From the NCBI GenBank assembly GCA_023396795.1, contig JAEWUY010000046.1, positions 1 through 5,896 of the forward strand: a DNA stretch of 5,896 bases, read 5' to 3'. Made by a program: the position numbers and the translations under genes. A model generated the notes under the pieces. That model made no database searches. It had not been told where the DNA came from and was given only the letters and a program-made list of their open reading frames with translations. Every line of letters begins with the position of its first letter. Position 1 is the first letter of the stretch. The DNA is from Bacillota bacterium. Lineage in GTDB: Bacteria > Bacillota_I > Bacilli_A > RFN20 > CAG-826. Below are positions 1-4,990 of this stretch, piece after piece.

Positions 1-1
1 A

Positions 2-730
2 TTTACAGGTGAGAGTAGGCATGTGGCCGGCGCTTTTGATGCGAATAATACCGTTTATTCCGCATCTTTAGGTATGATGGCCGGTAACGCATTAAGAGAA
101 CGTTTTGTCGATAAATACATCCAACGCTATTACGCTAACATCACTAAATCTGGCGATGCTCCAGGTAACACGCCTGGTATCACTGTTGTTGATTGTGGAT
201 TAAGAGCTTTGACTCTTGATAAGTTATTACAAATGAATGAAGATTTTGACCGTGCGTATATAGGTGCGGCAATTAGCGTGGGTTGCAAACTAGATATTCA
301 AACAGAAATAGGCTATCTACCTAGAATAGAAGATAAGAACTTACAAAACATCTTCTTAGATGTCGCTAAAAAACTATTCAAAGACGAAGATATCCATACT
401 AATTTAGAACCAGCTGCTGGATGCACTGATTTAGGAGATGTTTCTTCAATTATCCCGTGCTGCCATGCCTTCATTGGAGATGGTGGTCCGGCTGGTCATA
501 CTAATAAATTTGTAGTTACTGATAAATATGCTAGAGGTGTTCTGGCCGCCAAAACACAAGGTGGCGTGATACTTCAACTTCTTATGAATGGTGGAGAAAT
601 GGCCAAGAAAGTCAAAAAGGAATATCAACCATCATTTAAATCTACTGAAGAATACATTGATTTCATCACAAATATGAACAAAGCTTGCGAAGCTGTGAGA
701 TATTCGGAAAAGAATATTATTATAAAATAA
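2..730 (+). CDS. M20-family metal-dependent amidohydrolase, 5'-truncated by the window edge
   Basis: C-terminal part of an M20/AbgB-HmrA-like amidohydrolase, a family that hydrolyses amide bonds in N-acyl or aminoacyl compounds with a two-metal centre. The frame is open to base 2 and reads FTGESRHVAGAFDANN through the GTG at 23, matching the family's lid/dimerisation domain (usual form F-T-G-x-x-x-H-x-A-G-A). The GTG at 23 is therefore internal and not a start. After the lid domain, whose Arg-rich strand VVDCGLRALTLDKL is visible, the chain returns to the catalytic domain with PAAGCTDLGDVS (bases 410-445). The late His in GGPAGHTNKF (His codon 497-499) fits the final conserved metal-ligand region. 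The N-terminal metal-binding half lies upstream and cannot be assessed. The stop is one base before the GH43 ATG, so the two are probably co-transcribed. The substrate cannot be assigned. Arg codons are mainly AGA. Confidence 0.85.
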   Translation, partial: FTGESRHVAGAFDANNTVYSASLGMMAGNALRERFVDKYIQRYYANITKSGDAPGNTPGITVVDCGLRALTLDKLLQMNEDFDRAYIGAAISVGCKLDIQTEIGYLPRIEDKNLQNIFLDVAKKLFKDEDIHTNLEPAAGCTDLGDVSSIIPCCHAFIGDGGPAGHTNKFVVTDKYARGVLAAKTQGGVILQLLMNGGEMAKKVKKEYQPSFKSTEEYIDFITNMNKACEAVRYSEKNIIIK

Positions 731-731
731 T

Positions 732-1637
732 ATGAAACTAGATATTCAAGGCGAACTTTATCAACCCGATCCATATGTCATTAAATCTAATGGCAAGTAT
801 TTCATGTATACAACCGGAAGAAACGGAGTGCAACTTTATGTTTCTGATGATATGTATTCTTTTTCTTACTATGGTTTAGTATTTACTGTCGAAAGACAAA
901 AAGAGTATTGGGCCCCATCAATCATTGAAATAGATGGTTCGTTTTATATGTATGTTTCATTTATGAGTGAAGAAGATGATGACGCTCATAAAGAACATAT
1001 TGTAGTGGCAAAAAGTTCATCCCCATATGGCCCATTTATTTATCTTAGCGATTTAACCGAACCATTCTCCATTGATCCTCATGTTATTAAAAGCGGAAAT
1101 GATTTATATATTTTCTATTCAATTAATGACTATGACGCTCCTAGGGCAGGAACTTTAATTGTTGTCGATAAGATGATTTCTCCGATGAAAGTTAAAGGAG
1201 ACCCTCATGTTGTTGTAAGGGCCACTCTTGATGAAGAAATCTTCATGCATGACCGTTTTAAAAAAGGACAACATTGGCACACCCTAGAAGGAGCTTTCTA
1301 TTTTAGGCATGGCGATTATCATTATTTGATGTTTAGCGGCAATTGTTATCAAAATGAAAAGTACTATATTGGGTACGCCCATGCTTTTGGAAAAGAAGAT
1401 GATTTAACAAAACTATCTTTCCGAAAATACCCAGATAATAACACCTATTATCCATTAATTAGCAAGAACCAAGTTGAAGAAGGCACAGGCCACAATTCGT
1501 TGCTTGAAATTGATGGACATTATTATGTTTTCTATCATGGAAGAGATATTATTCCTGGTGAAAAGGTAAAATATAGAACCGCAAGAGTAGCGGAAATAGT
1601 ACCACAGAAAGAATTGCTAAGAGTTATTAAACGATAA
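732..1637 (+). CDS. GH43-family glycoside hydrolase (arabinofuranosidase/beta-xylosidase type)
   Basis: A 301-residue single-domain five-bladed beta-propeller enzyme of glycoside hydrolase family 43, which usually removes arabinofuranosyl or xylosyl units from plant oligosaccharides by inversion. The three family acids are recognisable: general base Asp13 in QPDPYVI, pKa-modulating Asp115 in SIDPHVI, and general acid Glu186 in HTLEGAFYF. WAPSI at 60-64 and GTGHNS at 251-256 (metal-site His254) are also typical. There is no signal peptide or membrane segment, so it should act in the cytoplasm on imported oligosaccharides. The length fits a catalytic domain without the C-terminal beta-sandwich carried by larger GH43 enzymes. 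ATG starts one base after the upstream stop and no good Shine-Dalgarno is visible, suggesting translational coupling. A terminator follows. Nine of twelve Arg codons are AGA/AGG. The exact specificity (arabinan, arabinoxylan or xylo-oligosaccharide) is inference. Confidence 0.9.
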   Translation: MKLDIQGELYQPDPYVIKSNGKYFMYTTGRNGVQLYVSDDMYSFSYYGLVFTVERQKEYWAPSIIEIDGSFYMYVSFMSEEDDDAHKEHIVVAKSSSPYGPFIYLSDLTEPFSIDPHVIKSGNDLYIFYSINDYDAPRAGTLIVVDKMISPMKVKGDPHVVVRATLDEEIFMHDRFKKGQHWHTLEGAFYFRHGDYHYLMFSGNCYQNEKYYIGYAHAFGKEDDLTKLSFRKYPDNNTYYPLISKNQVEEGTGHNSLLEIDGHYYVFYHGRDIIPGEKVKYRTARVAEIVPQKELLRVIKR

Positions 1638-1647
1638 TATCTTCATG

Positions 1648-1680
1648 ATGATAGCAAGCAAAGTCTGCTGTCATGTTTTT
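1648..1680 (+). terminator. Intrinsic terminator of the M20-GH43 operon
   Basis: ATGATAGCA (1648-1656) pairs with TGCTGTCAT (1666-1674) over 9 bp with one G-U pair and a 9-nt loop. One base later come five T (1676-1680). It begins 11 bases after the GH43 stop, where an operon end is expected. Confidence 0.75.
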
Positions 1681-1687
1681 ATAAGAA

Positions 1688-1705
1688 GTATTCAATTTTG
1701 AATAC
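1688..1705. promoter_or_regulatory. Perfect 18-bp inverted repeat, candidate operator
   Basis: GTATTCAA-TT-TTGAATAC is a perfect 8-2-8 palindrome. It covers the region where a -35 box would sit for the TATAAT at 1712-1717, the usual position for a repressor site. It could also be a simple RNA hairpin if transcribed. No known regulator consensus was recognised: the half-site order ATTCA...TGAAT is the reverse of an ArgR box. Confidence 0.4.
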
Positions 1706-1717
1706 AATAACTATAAT
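1689..1717 (+). promoter_or_regulatory. Candidate promoter of the intergenic structured RNA
   Basis: TATAAT at 1712-1717 matches the sigma-A -10 box perfectly. The -35 region at 17-bp spacing (TATTCA, 1689-1694) is poor and lies inside an inverted repeat. Transcription would start near 1724. There is no SD-preceded ORF downstream until 2006, and a terminator stands in between, so the promoter would make a short non-coding transcript or an attenuated leader. Confidence 0.4.
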
Positions 1718-1736
1718 CTTCAAATATACTGAATTT

Positions 1737-1754
1737 ATAGATATAAATATCTAT
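1737..1754. repeat. Perfect 18-bp AT-rich inverted repeat
   Basis: ATAGATAT-AA-ATATCTAT has the same 8-2-8 layout as the palindrome at 1688-1705 but a different sequence. The two centres are 49 bp apart and the TATAAT box lies between them. It may be the first hairpin of the RNA or a second protein-binding site. Confidence 0.45.
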
Positions 1755-1857
1755 GTGGCAGGTTTAGATCGCAAAAATTGCCTGTGGCTGAGATTGCAAT
1801 AACACTCAAACCTAAAACAAAAACGGGAATATCTCTTGTATTTCCCTGTTAATGATA

Positions 1858-1896
1858 GTGGTAGCGGGTTATTATCGTAACCCTTCAGCTCCACCA
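1858..1896 (+). other. Hairpin with tRNA-Ala/tmRNA-like CCA 3' end
   Basis: GGGTTA-TTATCG-TAACCC (1866-1883) is followed by T and then TCAGCTCC-ACCA (1885-1896). The end CAGCTCCACCA equals the 3' end of many tRNA-Ala and tmRNA genes (E. coli tmRNA ends this way). The preceding hairpin sits where a T-arm would, but its loop lacks the TTCRANY sequence. GTGGCTGA at 1784-1791 could pair with 1885-1892, leaving one mismatch and one G-U pair, like a 5' acceptor strand. A competing local fold pairs GTGG (1858-1861) with CCAC (1891-1894). It could be a remnant, a tRNA-like RNA or coincidence. Confidence 0.3.
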
Positions 1897-1908
1897 AGCA
1901 CGCAACTT

Positions 1909-1933
1909 ACCCTTGATATTCAAGGGTTTTTTT
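1909..1933 (+). terminator. Strong intrinsic terminator
   Basis: ACCCTTGA (1909-1916) pairs perfectly with TCAAGGGT (1920-1927) around a TAT loop and runs into seven T (1927-1933). It ends the intergenic transcript about 70 bases before the next gene. Confidence 0.85.
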
Positions 1934-1969
1934 ATTGTCTTATCCTCTTTTTCTTGGTAGATGTAGTAT

Positions 1970-1998
1970 TAGAATATCTCCGATAAATGAAGCAAGGA
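1970..1998 (+). promoter_or_regulatory. Tentative -10 box and Shine-Dalgarno of the methyltransferase gene
   Basis: TAGAAT (1970-1975) matches five of six -10 positions, but the -35 region (T-rich, near 1947-1952) is poor. AAGGA at 1994-1998 lies 7 bases before ATG 2006 and is a good ribosome site that fixes the start. TTGTCT (1935-1940) with TAGATG (1958-1963) at 17 bp is a weaker alternative promoter. Confidence 0.35.
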
Positions 1999-2005
1999 CG
2001 AAAAA

Positions 2006-2314
2006 ATGACATCATTTCAAAAAATAGTTTATGAAGCTACAAAAAGAATTCCTTTTGGCAAGGTCGCCACTTATCAAGATATTGCGACCATGATTGGAAT
2101 GCCAAAAGCTGTTCGTGCGGTGGGTAATGCTTTGCATAATAATCCAGAAATGATTACTATTCCTTGCCATCGAATTGTTAATTCGCGAGGTGGCTTGGCG
2201 CGGAATTTTGGCTTTAATGGTTTAAATGGGCAAAAAGCCTTACTGGAAAACGAAGGAATAGTTGTCAAGGATTATCGTGTCAATTTAAGTGTTTATCGAG
2301 CACTTACTTTGTAA
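2006..2314 (+). CDS. Short MGMT-family O6-alkylguanine-DNA alkyltransferase domain protein
   Basis: A 102-residue protein made of just the DNA-binding/active-site domain of O6-methylguanine-DNA methyltransferase (Ogt/Ada-C/Atl1 group). FQKIVYEATKRIPFGKVATY at the N terminus and the AVRAVGNALHNNP helix, whose Arg fits the nucleotide-flipping 'arginine finger', are typical. IPCHRIVNSRGG follows and keeps the acceptor Cys of the PCHR box, unlike classical alkyltransferase-like (Atl) proteins, where it is Trp or Ala. The usual N-terminal domain of full-length MGMT (about 160-200 residues) is absent. FGFNGLNGQKALLENEGI matches the C-terminal family pattern. It may transfer alkyl groups itself or act as a lesion sensor for nucleotide excision repair; the sequence cannot decide. 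SD AAGGA is 7 bases upstream. It is preceded by a strong terminator and followed by arcA's own promoter, so it is probably monocistronic. Confidence 0.9.
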   Translation: MTSFQKIVYEATKRIPFGKVATYQDIATMIGMPKAVRAVGNALHNNPEMITIPCHRIVNSRGGLARNFGFNGLNGQKALLENEGIVVKDYRVNLSVYRALTL

Positions 2315-2333
2315 GTTGCTATTATCTTCAGGG

Positions 2334-2350
2334 CGTTTAATAGATAAACG
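2334..2350. promoter_or_regulatory. Inverted repeat over the arcA -35 region, candidate operator
   Basis: CGTTTA-ATAGA-TAAACG is a perfect 6-5-6 repeat. Its right half overlaps the -35 position (2341-2346) of the arcA promoter. No T-run follows, so it is unlikely to be an efficient terminator for the preceding gene, and regulator binding is the better guess. It does not match an ArgR box or a catabolite-response element that I recognise. Confidence 0.35.
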
Positions 2351-2360
2351 GCAATGAGAA

Positions 2361-2369
2361 TGCTATAAT
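2361..2369 (+). promoter_or_regulatory. Extended -10 promoter of arcA
   Basis: TGC-TATAAT is a perfect extended -10 element, which can work without a good -35 box. Standard spacing puts +1 near A2376, only about 3 bases before ATG 2379. No Shine-Dalgarno exists upstream of that ATG, so the arcA mRNA should be leaderless or almost so. Confidence 0.65.
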
Positions 2370-2378
2370 ATCTATATT

Positions 2379-3581
2379 ATGGAAAAGATAAAAATTACAT
2401 CAGAAATTGGCAAACTAAGGCGTGTTTTAGTCCATCGCCCCGGACACGAATTGTCTAACCTAACACCGAAATATTTGTTTGAGCAATTGTTTGATGACAT
2501 TCCTTGGTTAGAGGAAGCACAAAAAGAACATGATGCCTTTGTTAGCGTTATTCGCCAAGCGGGTGCCGAAGTCGTTTATTTAGTCGACCTCGCTTCCGAA
2601 GCGATTGTGAGTAAACATGTTCGCAAACTCTTTATTGAGCAATTTATAAAAGAAGCACACATAAATAATCCTTTGACCATTCATAAGATAAGAGAGTATC
2701 TTACGACTTTAGATAGTAAAGAACTAATTAAAGTTACAATGGCGGGAATTAGAAAATCGCAGCTTCCCGGCTATAAAAAGGAATCACTTCGTTCCTATAT
2801 CGAAGACTATCCTTTTGTGACTGACCCGATGCCTAACTTATATTTTACTCGTGATTGTGCATGTGCAATTGGCGATGGTGTATCGATTAATCGAATGCAT
2901 AACGAAGTAAGACGCCGCGAGGCGATATATATTGACTATATTTTTACTCATCATCCTGATTATAAGGATACACATCGCTTTTACAAGCGCGAGGAGACTT
3001 CTTCACTTGAAGGCGGAGATGTTATGGTATTAACCGAAAACACTGTTGCCATCGGAATTAGCGAACGGACACAACCCGATGCAGTTGAAGTGCTTGCAAA
3101 GCGGCTTTTCGCGAGTGGGAGATGGGAGACGGTCATCGCTATTAACCTTCCAAAAGAGAGGACATTTATGCATCTTGATACGGTATTGACGCAAGTTGAT
3201 GACAATCGCTTTGTCGCTCATCATGAATTTATTGGTAAAATTGATCACTTTGTCATTAAACCAGGATTAAAAAGCAATACATTGCGTATCGTTGCCTACA
3301 AAGAAAACCTCACCAATACTTTATCGAAAATAATGAATCGACCTATTACCTTTATTCCCTGTGGCGGAAACGATTCAGTTGCAAGTGACCGCGAACAGTG
3401 GAACGATGGCGCCAATACTCTCGTGCTTGAACCAGGCAAAGTAATTGTTTATGCTCGAAACACAATTACAAATGAAATCTTAGAAAAGGACGGAATTAAA
3501 GTTATTCCTGTTCGCAGTAGCGAATTAGCACGAGGTCGGGGCGGCCCTCATTGTATGAGCATGCCACTTTATCGCGAATAA
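2379..3581 (+). CDS. arcA: Arginine deiminase
   Basis: A 400-residue arginine deiminase that hydrolyses L-arginine to citrulline and ammonia in the cytoplasm, the first step of the arginine dihydrolase pathway. The length is typical of the family and the N terminus (SEIGKLRRVLVHRPG) is canonical, so ATG 2379 is the right start. Catalytic residues by motif: substrate-binding Asn153 and Asp159 in NLYFTRD, Glu211 and Asp214 in LEGGD, Arg230 in SERT, His265 and Asp267 in MHLDT, and nucleophile Cys392 in RGRGGPHCMSMPL. The segment after FTRD reads CACAIG, whereas most homologues have PFATIG or similar; this lies beside the active site. arcB (ornithine carbamoyltransferase), arcC (carbamate kinase) and arcD (antiporter) are not adjacent: an ogt-like gene precedes it and eno follows. 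The promoter leaves almost no leader, and an inverted repeat over the -35 region may regulate it. Confidence 0.96.
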   Translation: MEKIKITSEIGKLRRVLVHRPGHELSNLTPKYLFEQLFDDIPWLEEAQKEHDAFVSVIRQAGAEVVYLVDLASEAIVSKHVRKLFIEQFIKEAHINNPLTIHKIREYLTTLDSKELIKVTMAGIRKSQLPGYKKESLRSYIEDYPFVTDPMPNLYFTRDCACAIGDGVSINRMHNEVRRREAIYIDYIFTHHPDYKDTHRFYKREETSSLEGGDVMVLTENTVAIGISERTQPDAVEVLAKRLFASGRWETVIAINLPKERTFMHLDTVLTQVDDNRFVAHHEFIGKIDHFVIKPGLKSNTLRIVAYKENLTNTLSKIMNRPITFIPCGGNDSVASDREQWNDGANTLVLEPGKVIVYARNTITNEILEKDGIKVIPVRSSELARGRGGPHCMSMPLYRE

Positions 3582-3590
3582 GCGTCTTTG

Positions 3591-3609
3591 ATGCGCTTAC
3601 AATGCGCGT
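3591..3609 (+). other. GC-rich hairpin after arcA, possible weak terminator
   Basis: ATGCGC (3591-3596) pairs with GCGCGT (3604-3609) including one G-U pair, around a 7-nt loop, starting 10 bases after the arcA stop. No T-run follows, so termination would be inefficient and some read-through into eno is possible. Confidence 0.3.
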
Positions 3610-3623
3610 GTATGTTAAAGTGA

Positions 3624-3652
3624 TAGAAAAAAGCGAGTACCTCAGTTAGAAT
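3624..3652 (+). promoter_or_regulatory. Candidate sigma-A promoter of eno
   Basis: TAGAAA (3624-3629) and TAGAAT (3647-3652) are separated by 17 bp, matching four of six and five of six consensus positions. Start would be near 3659, giving a leader of about 28 bases that contains the Shine-Dalgarno. Confidence 0.5.
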
Positions 3653-3671
3653 AGAAAAGGATAAATATTCC

Positions 3672-3678
3672 AAAGGAG
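3672..3678 (+). promoter_or_regulatory. Strong Shine-Dalgarno of eno
   Basis: AAAGGAG ends 8 bases before ATG 3687, fits high expression of a glycolytic enzyme and fixes the start codon. It contrasts with arcA, the ZIP gene and the last gene, which have none. Confidence 0.85.
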
Positions 3679-3686
3679 ATAAATAT

Positions 3687-4982
3687 ATGTCAAAAATCAA
3701 ATCAGTTCATGCCCGTGAAGTCATTGACTCACGTGGTAATCCGACCATCGAAGTCGAAGTTCAAACCTATTGCGGGGCATTCGGAAGAGCAATTGTTCCA
3801 AGTGGTGCATCCACTGGTGAGCGCGAAGCGCTTGAACTACGTGATGGTGATAAGAAACGTTTTGGTGGCAAAGGCGTTTTAAAGGCCGTTGATAACGTCA
3901 ATAAGATTCTAGGACCAGCCGTTGTTGGTATGGATGTCAGGGAGCAAAAAGTCTTAGATGATAAACTTCTCGCCCTCGATGGCACAAAGTTTAAATCAAA
4001 CCTCGGTGCGAACGCCTTACTTGGTGTTTCTCTTGCCGTTGTTAAATGTGCTGCTGATTTTAATCACGTTCCTCTTTATGAACAAATCGGTGGACAAGAA
4101 GCAGTAACCTTACCTGTTCCGATGATGAATGTTATTAATGGTGGTTCCCACGCTGATTCATCTGTCGACTTTCAAGAATTTATGATTATGCCCGTTGGTG
4201 CTCCTAATGTTCGCGAAGCTATTCGCTGGGGCGCAGAAATATTCCACGAACTAAAAAAAGTTCTTAAGAAAATGGGCCATGTCACGGCTGTTGGTGACGA
4301 AGGTGGCTTTGCTCCTAACCTTTCATCTAATGAAGAACCCCTAGAAGTCATTGTTCAGGCCATTAAAAATGCCGGTTATGTTCCGGGGAAAGATGTCTTT
4401 TTAGCCATGGACGTCGCCGCTAGCGAATTCTACGATGAAGAAAATGGCACTTACAATCTTAAAAAGAGTGGACAAGGTGTCAAAACATCGGAAGAAATGA
4501 TTGCCTGGTACGAAAAGATGATTGAGAAGTTCCCGATTATTTCCATCGAAGATGGTTTAGGAGAAAAAGACTGGGCAGGCTGGAAGAAGCTCACCGAGGC
4601 TCTCGGTCACAAAATTCAACTGGTTGGTGATGATTTATTCGTTACAAACCCTTCAATTCTTAAAGAAGGTATTGATAAAGGCATTTGTAACTCCATCCTC
4701 ATTAAACTCAATCAAATCGGTACTCTAACCGAAACGCTTGATGCAATAAAAATGGCTAAAGCCGCCAATTACACCAATGTTATTTCTCATCGTTCAGGCG
4801 AGACAGAAGATACAACGATTGCCGACTTAGCGGTGGCCGTTAATGCTGGCCAAATTAAAACTGGCTCAATGTCAAGAACCGATCGCGTCGCCAAATATAA
4901 TCGTCTACTTCGCATCGAAGAAAGACTTGGTGCAAAAGCAAAGTATCCTGGACTTAAAACTTTCTATAACTTAAACAAGTAA
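3687..4982 (+). CDS. eno: Enolase (phosphopyruvate hydratase)
   Basis: A complete 431-residue enolase converting 2-phosphoglycerate to phosphoenolpyruvate in glycolysis and gluconeogenesis; the length is standard. The N terminus VHAREVIDSRGNPTIEVEV and the mobile-loop SGASTG (Ser42) are canonical. By motif, His155 is in GGSHAD, Glu164 in DFQEFM, Glu205 in GDEGGFAP, Mg ligands are Asp242, Glu288 (SIEDG) and Asp315 (GDDLF), catalytic Lys340 lies in the signature ILIKLNQIGTLTET, and Lys391 is in QIKTGS. No residue expected for catalysis is missing. It has its own promoter and a strong Shine-Dalgarno. The ZIP transporter starts 8 bases after its stop and no terminator lies between, so the two likely share a transcript. 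Other glycolytic genes (gpmI, pgk, tpiA), often neighbours of eno in Bacillota, are absent from the window. Arg codons are mostly CGN. Confidence 0.98.
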   Translation: MSKIKSVHAREVIDSRGNPTIEVEVQTYCGAFGRAIVPSGASTGEREALELRDGDKKRFGGKGVLKAVDNVNKILGPAVVGMDVREQKVLDDKLLALDGTKFKSNLGANALLGVSLAVVKCAADFNHVPLYEQIGGQEAVTLPVPMMNVINGGSHADSSVDFQEFMIMPVGAPNVREAIRWGAEIFHELKKVLKKMGHVTAVGDEGGFAPNLSSNEEPLEVIVQAIKNAGYVPGKDVFLAMDVAASEFYDEENGTYNLKKSGQGVKTSEEMIAWYEKMIEKFPIISIEDGLGEKDWAGWKKLTEALGHKIQLVGDDLFVTNPSILKEGIDKGICNSILIKLNQIGTLTETLDAIKMAKAANYTNVISHRSGETEDTTIADLAVAVNAGQIKTGSMSRTDRVAKYNRLLRIEERLGAKAKYPGLKTFYNLNK

Positions 4983-4990
4983 ATTAAATT

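Larger units (their letters stand above)
1724..1933 (+). ncRNA. Unidentified structured RNA (about 210 nt) ending in an intrinsic terminator
   Basis: This is the main content of the gene-free stretch 1638-2005. From the predicted start near 1724 there are several pairable elements: a perfect AT-rich hairpin at 1737-1754; a multibranch-like closing pair AGGTTT (1760-1765) with AAACCT (1808-1813) that encloses GCAA-AAA-TTGC (1771-1781); an about 10-bp bulged hairpin at 1822-1850 around GGGAA/TTCCC; an about 13-bp interrupted hairpin at 1858-1894 with core GGGTTA/TAACCC; and the terminator at 1909-1933. No reading frame with a ribosome site is visible. Hallmarks of RNase P RNA, SRP RNA, tmRNA (no GGxTTCGAC), T-box (no TGGNACCGCG) and common riboswitches were not found. 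A leader that attenuates the methyltransferase gene is an alternative. The pairings were found by eye, not by energy calculation. Confidence 0.4.

Noticed and set aside
23..25. GTG as the start codon of the first gene
   Set aside because: The same frame is open to base 2 and its upstream residues (FTGESRH) continue the M20 lid-domain motif, so the gene starts before the window.
721..731. TATAAA box just before the GH43 ATG as another leaderless promoter
   Set aside because: It lies in the AT-rich last codons and stop of the upstream gene, with a one-base gap typical of an operon; chance occurrence is likely.
1784..1850. TPP riboswitch, suggested by GGCTGAGA-like sequence at 1787-1793
   Set aside because: The partner motifs ACCTGAT and GCGTAGGGA are absent, and the spacing and pairing do not fit a THI-box.
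1854..1933. T-box antiterminator, suggested by TGGTAGCGGG followed by a CCC-containing terminator
   Set aside because: The invariant TGGNACCGCG bulge is not present, no Stem I specifier features are seen, and the downstream gene is not for tRNA charging or amino acid supply.
1724..1933. 6S RNA
   Set aside because: The 5' and 3' ends do not form a long closing stem with a central bubble; the structure looks like a row of separate hairpins.
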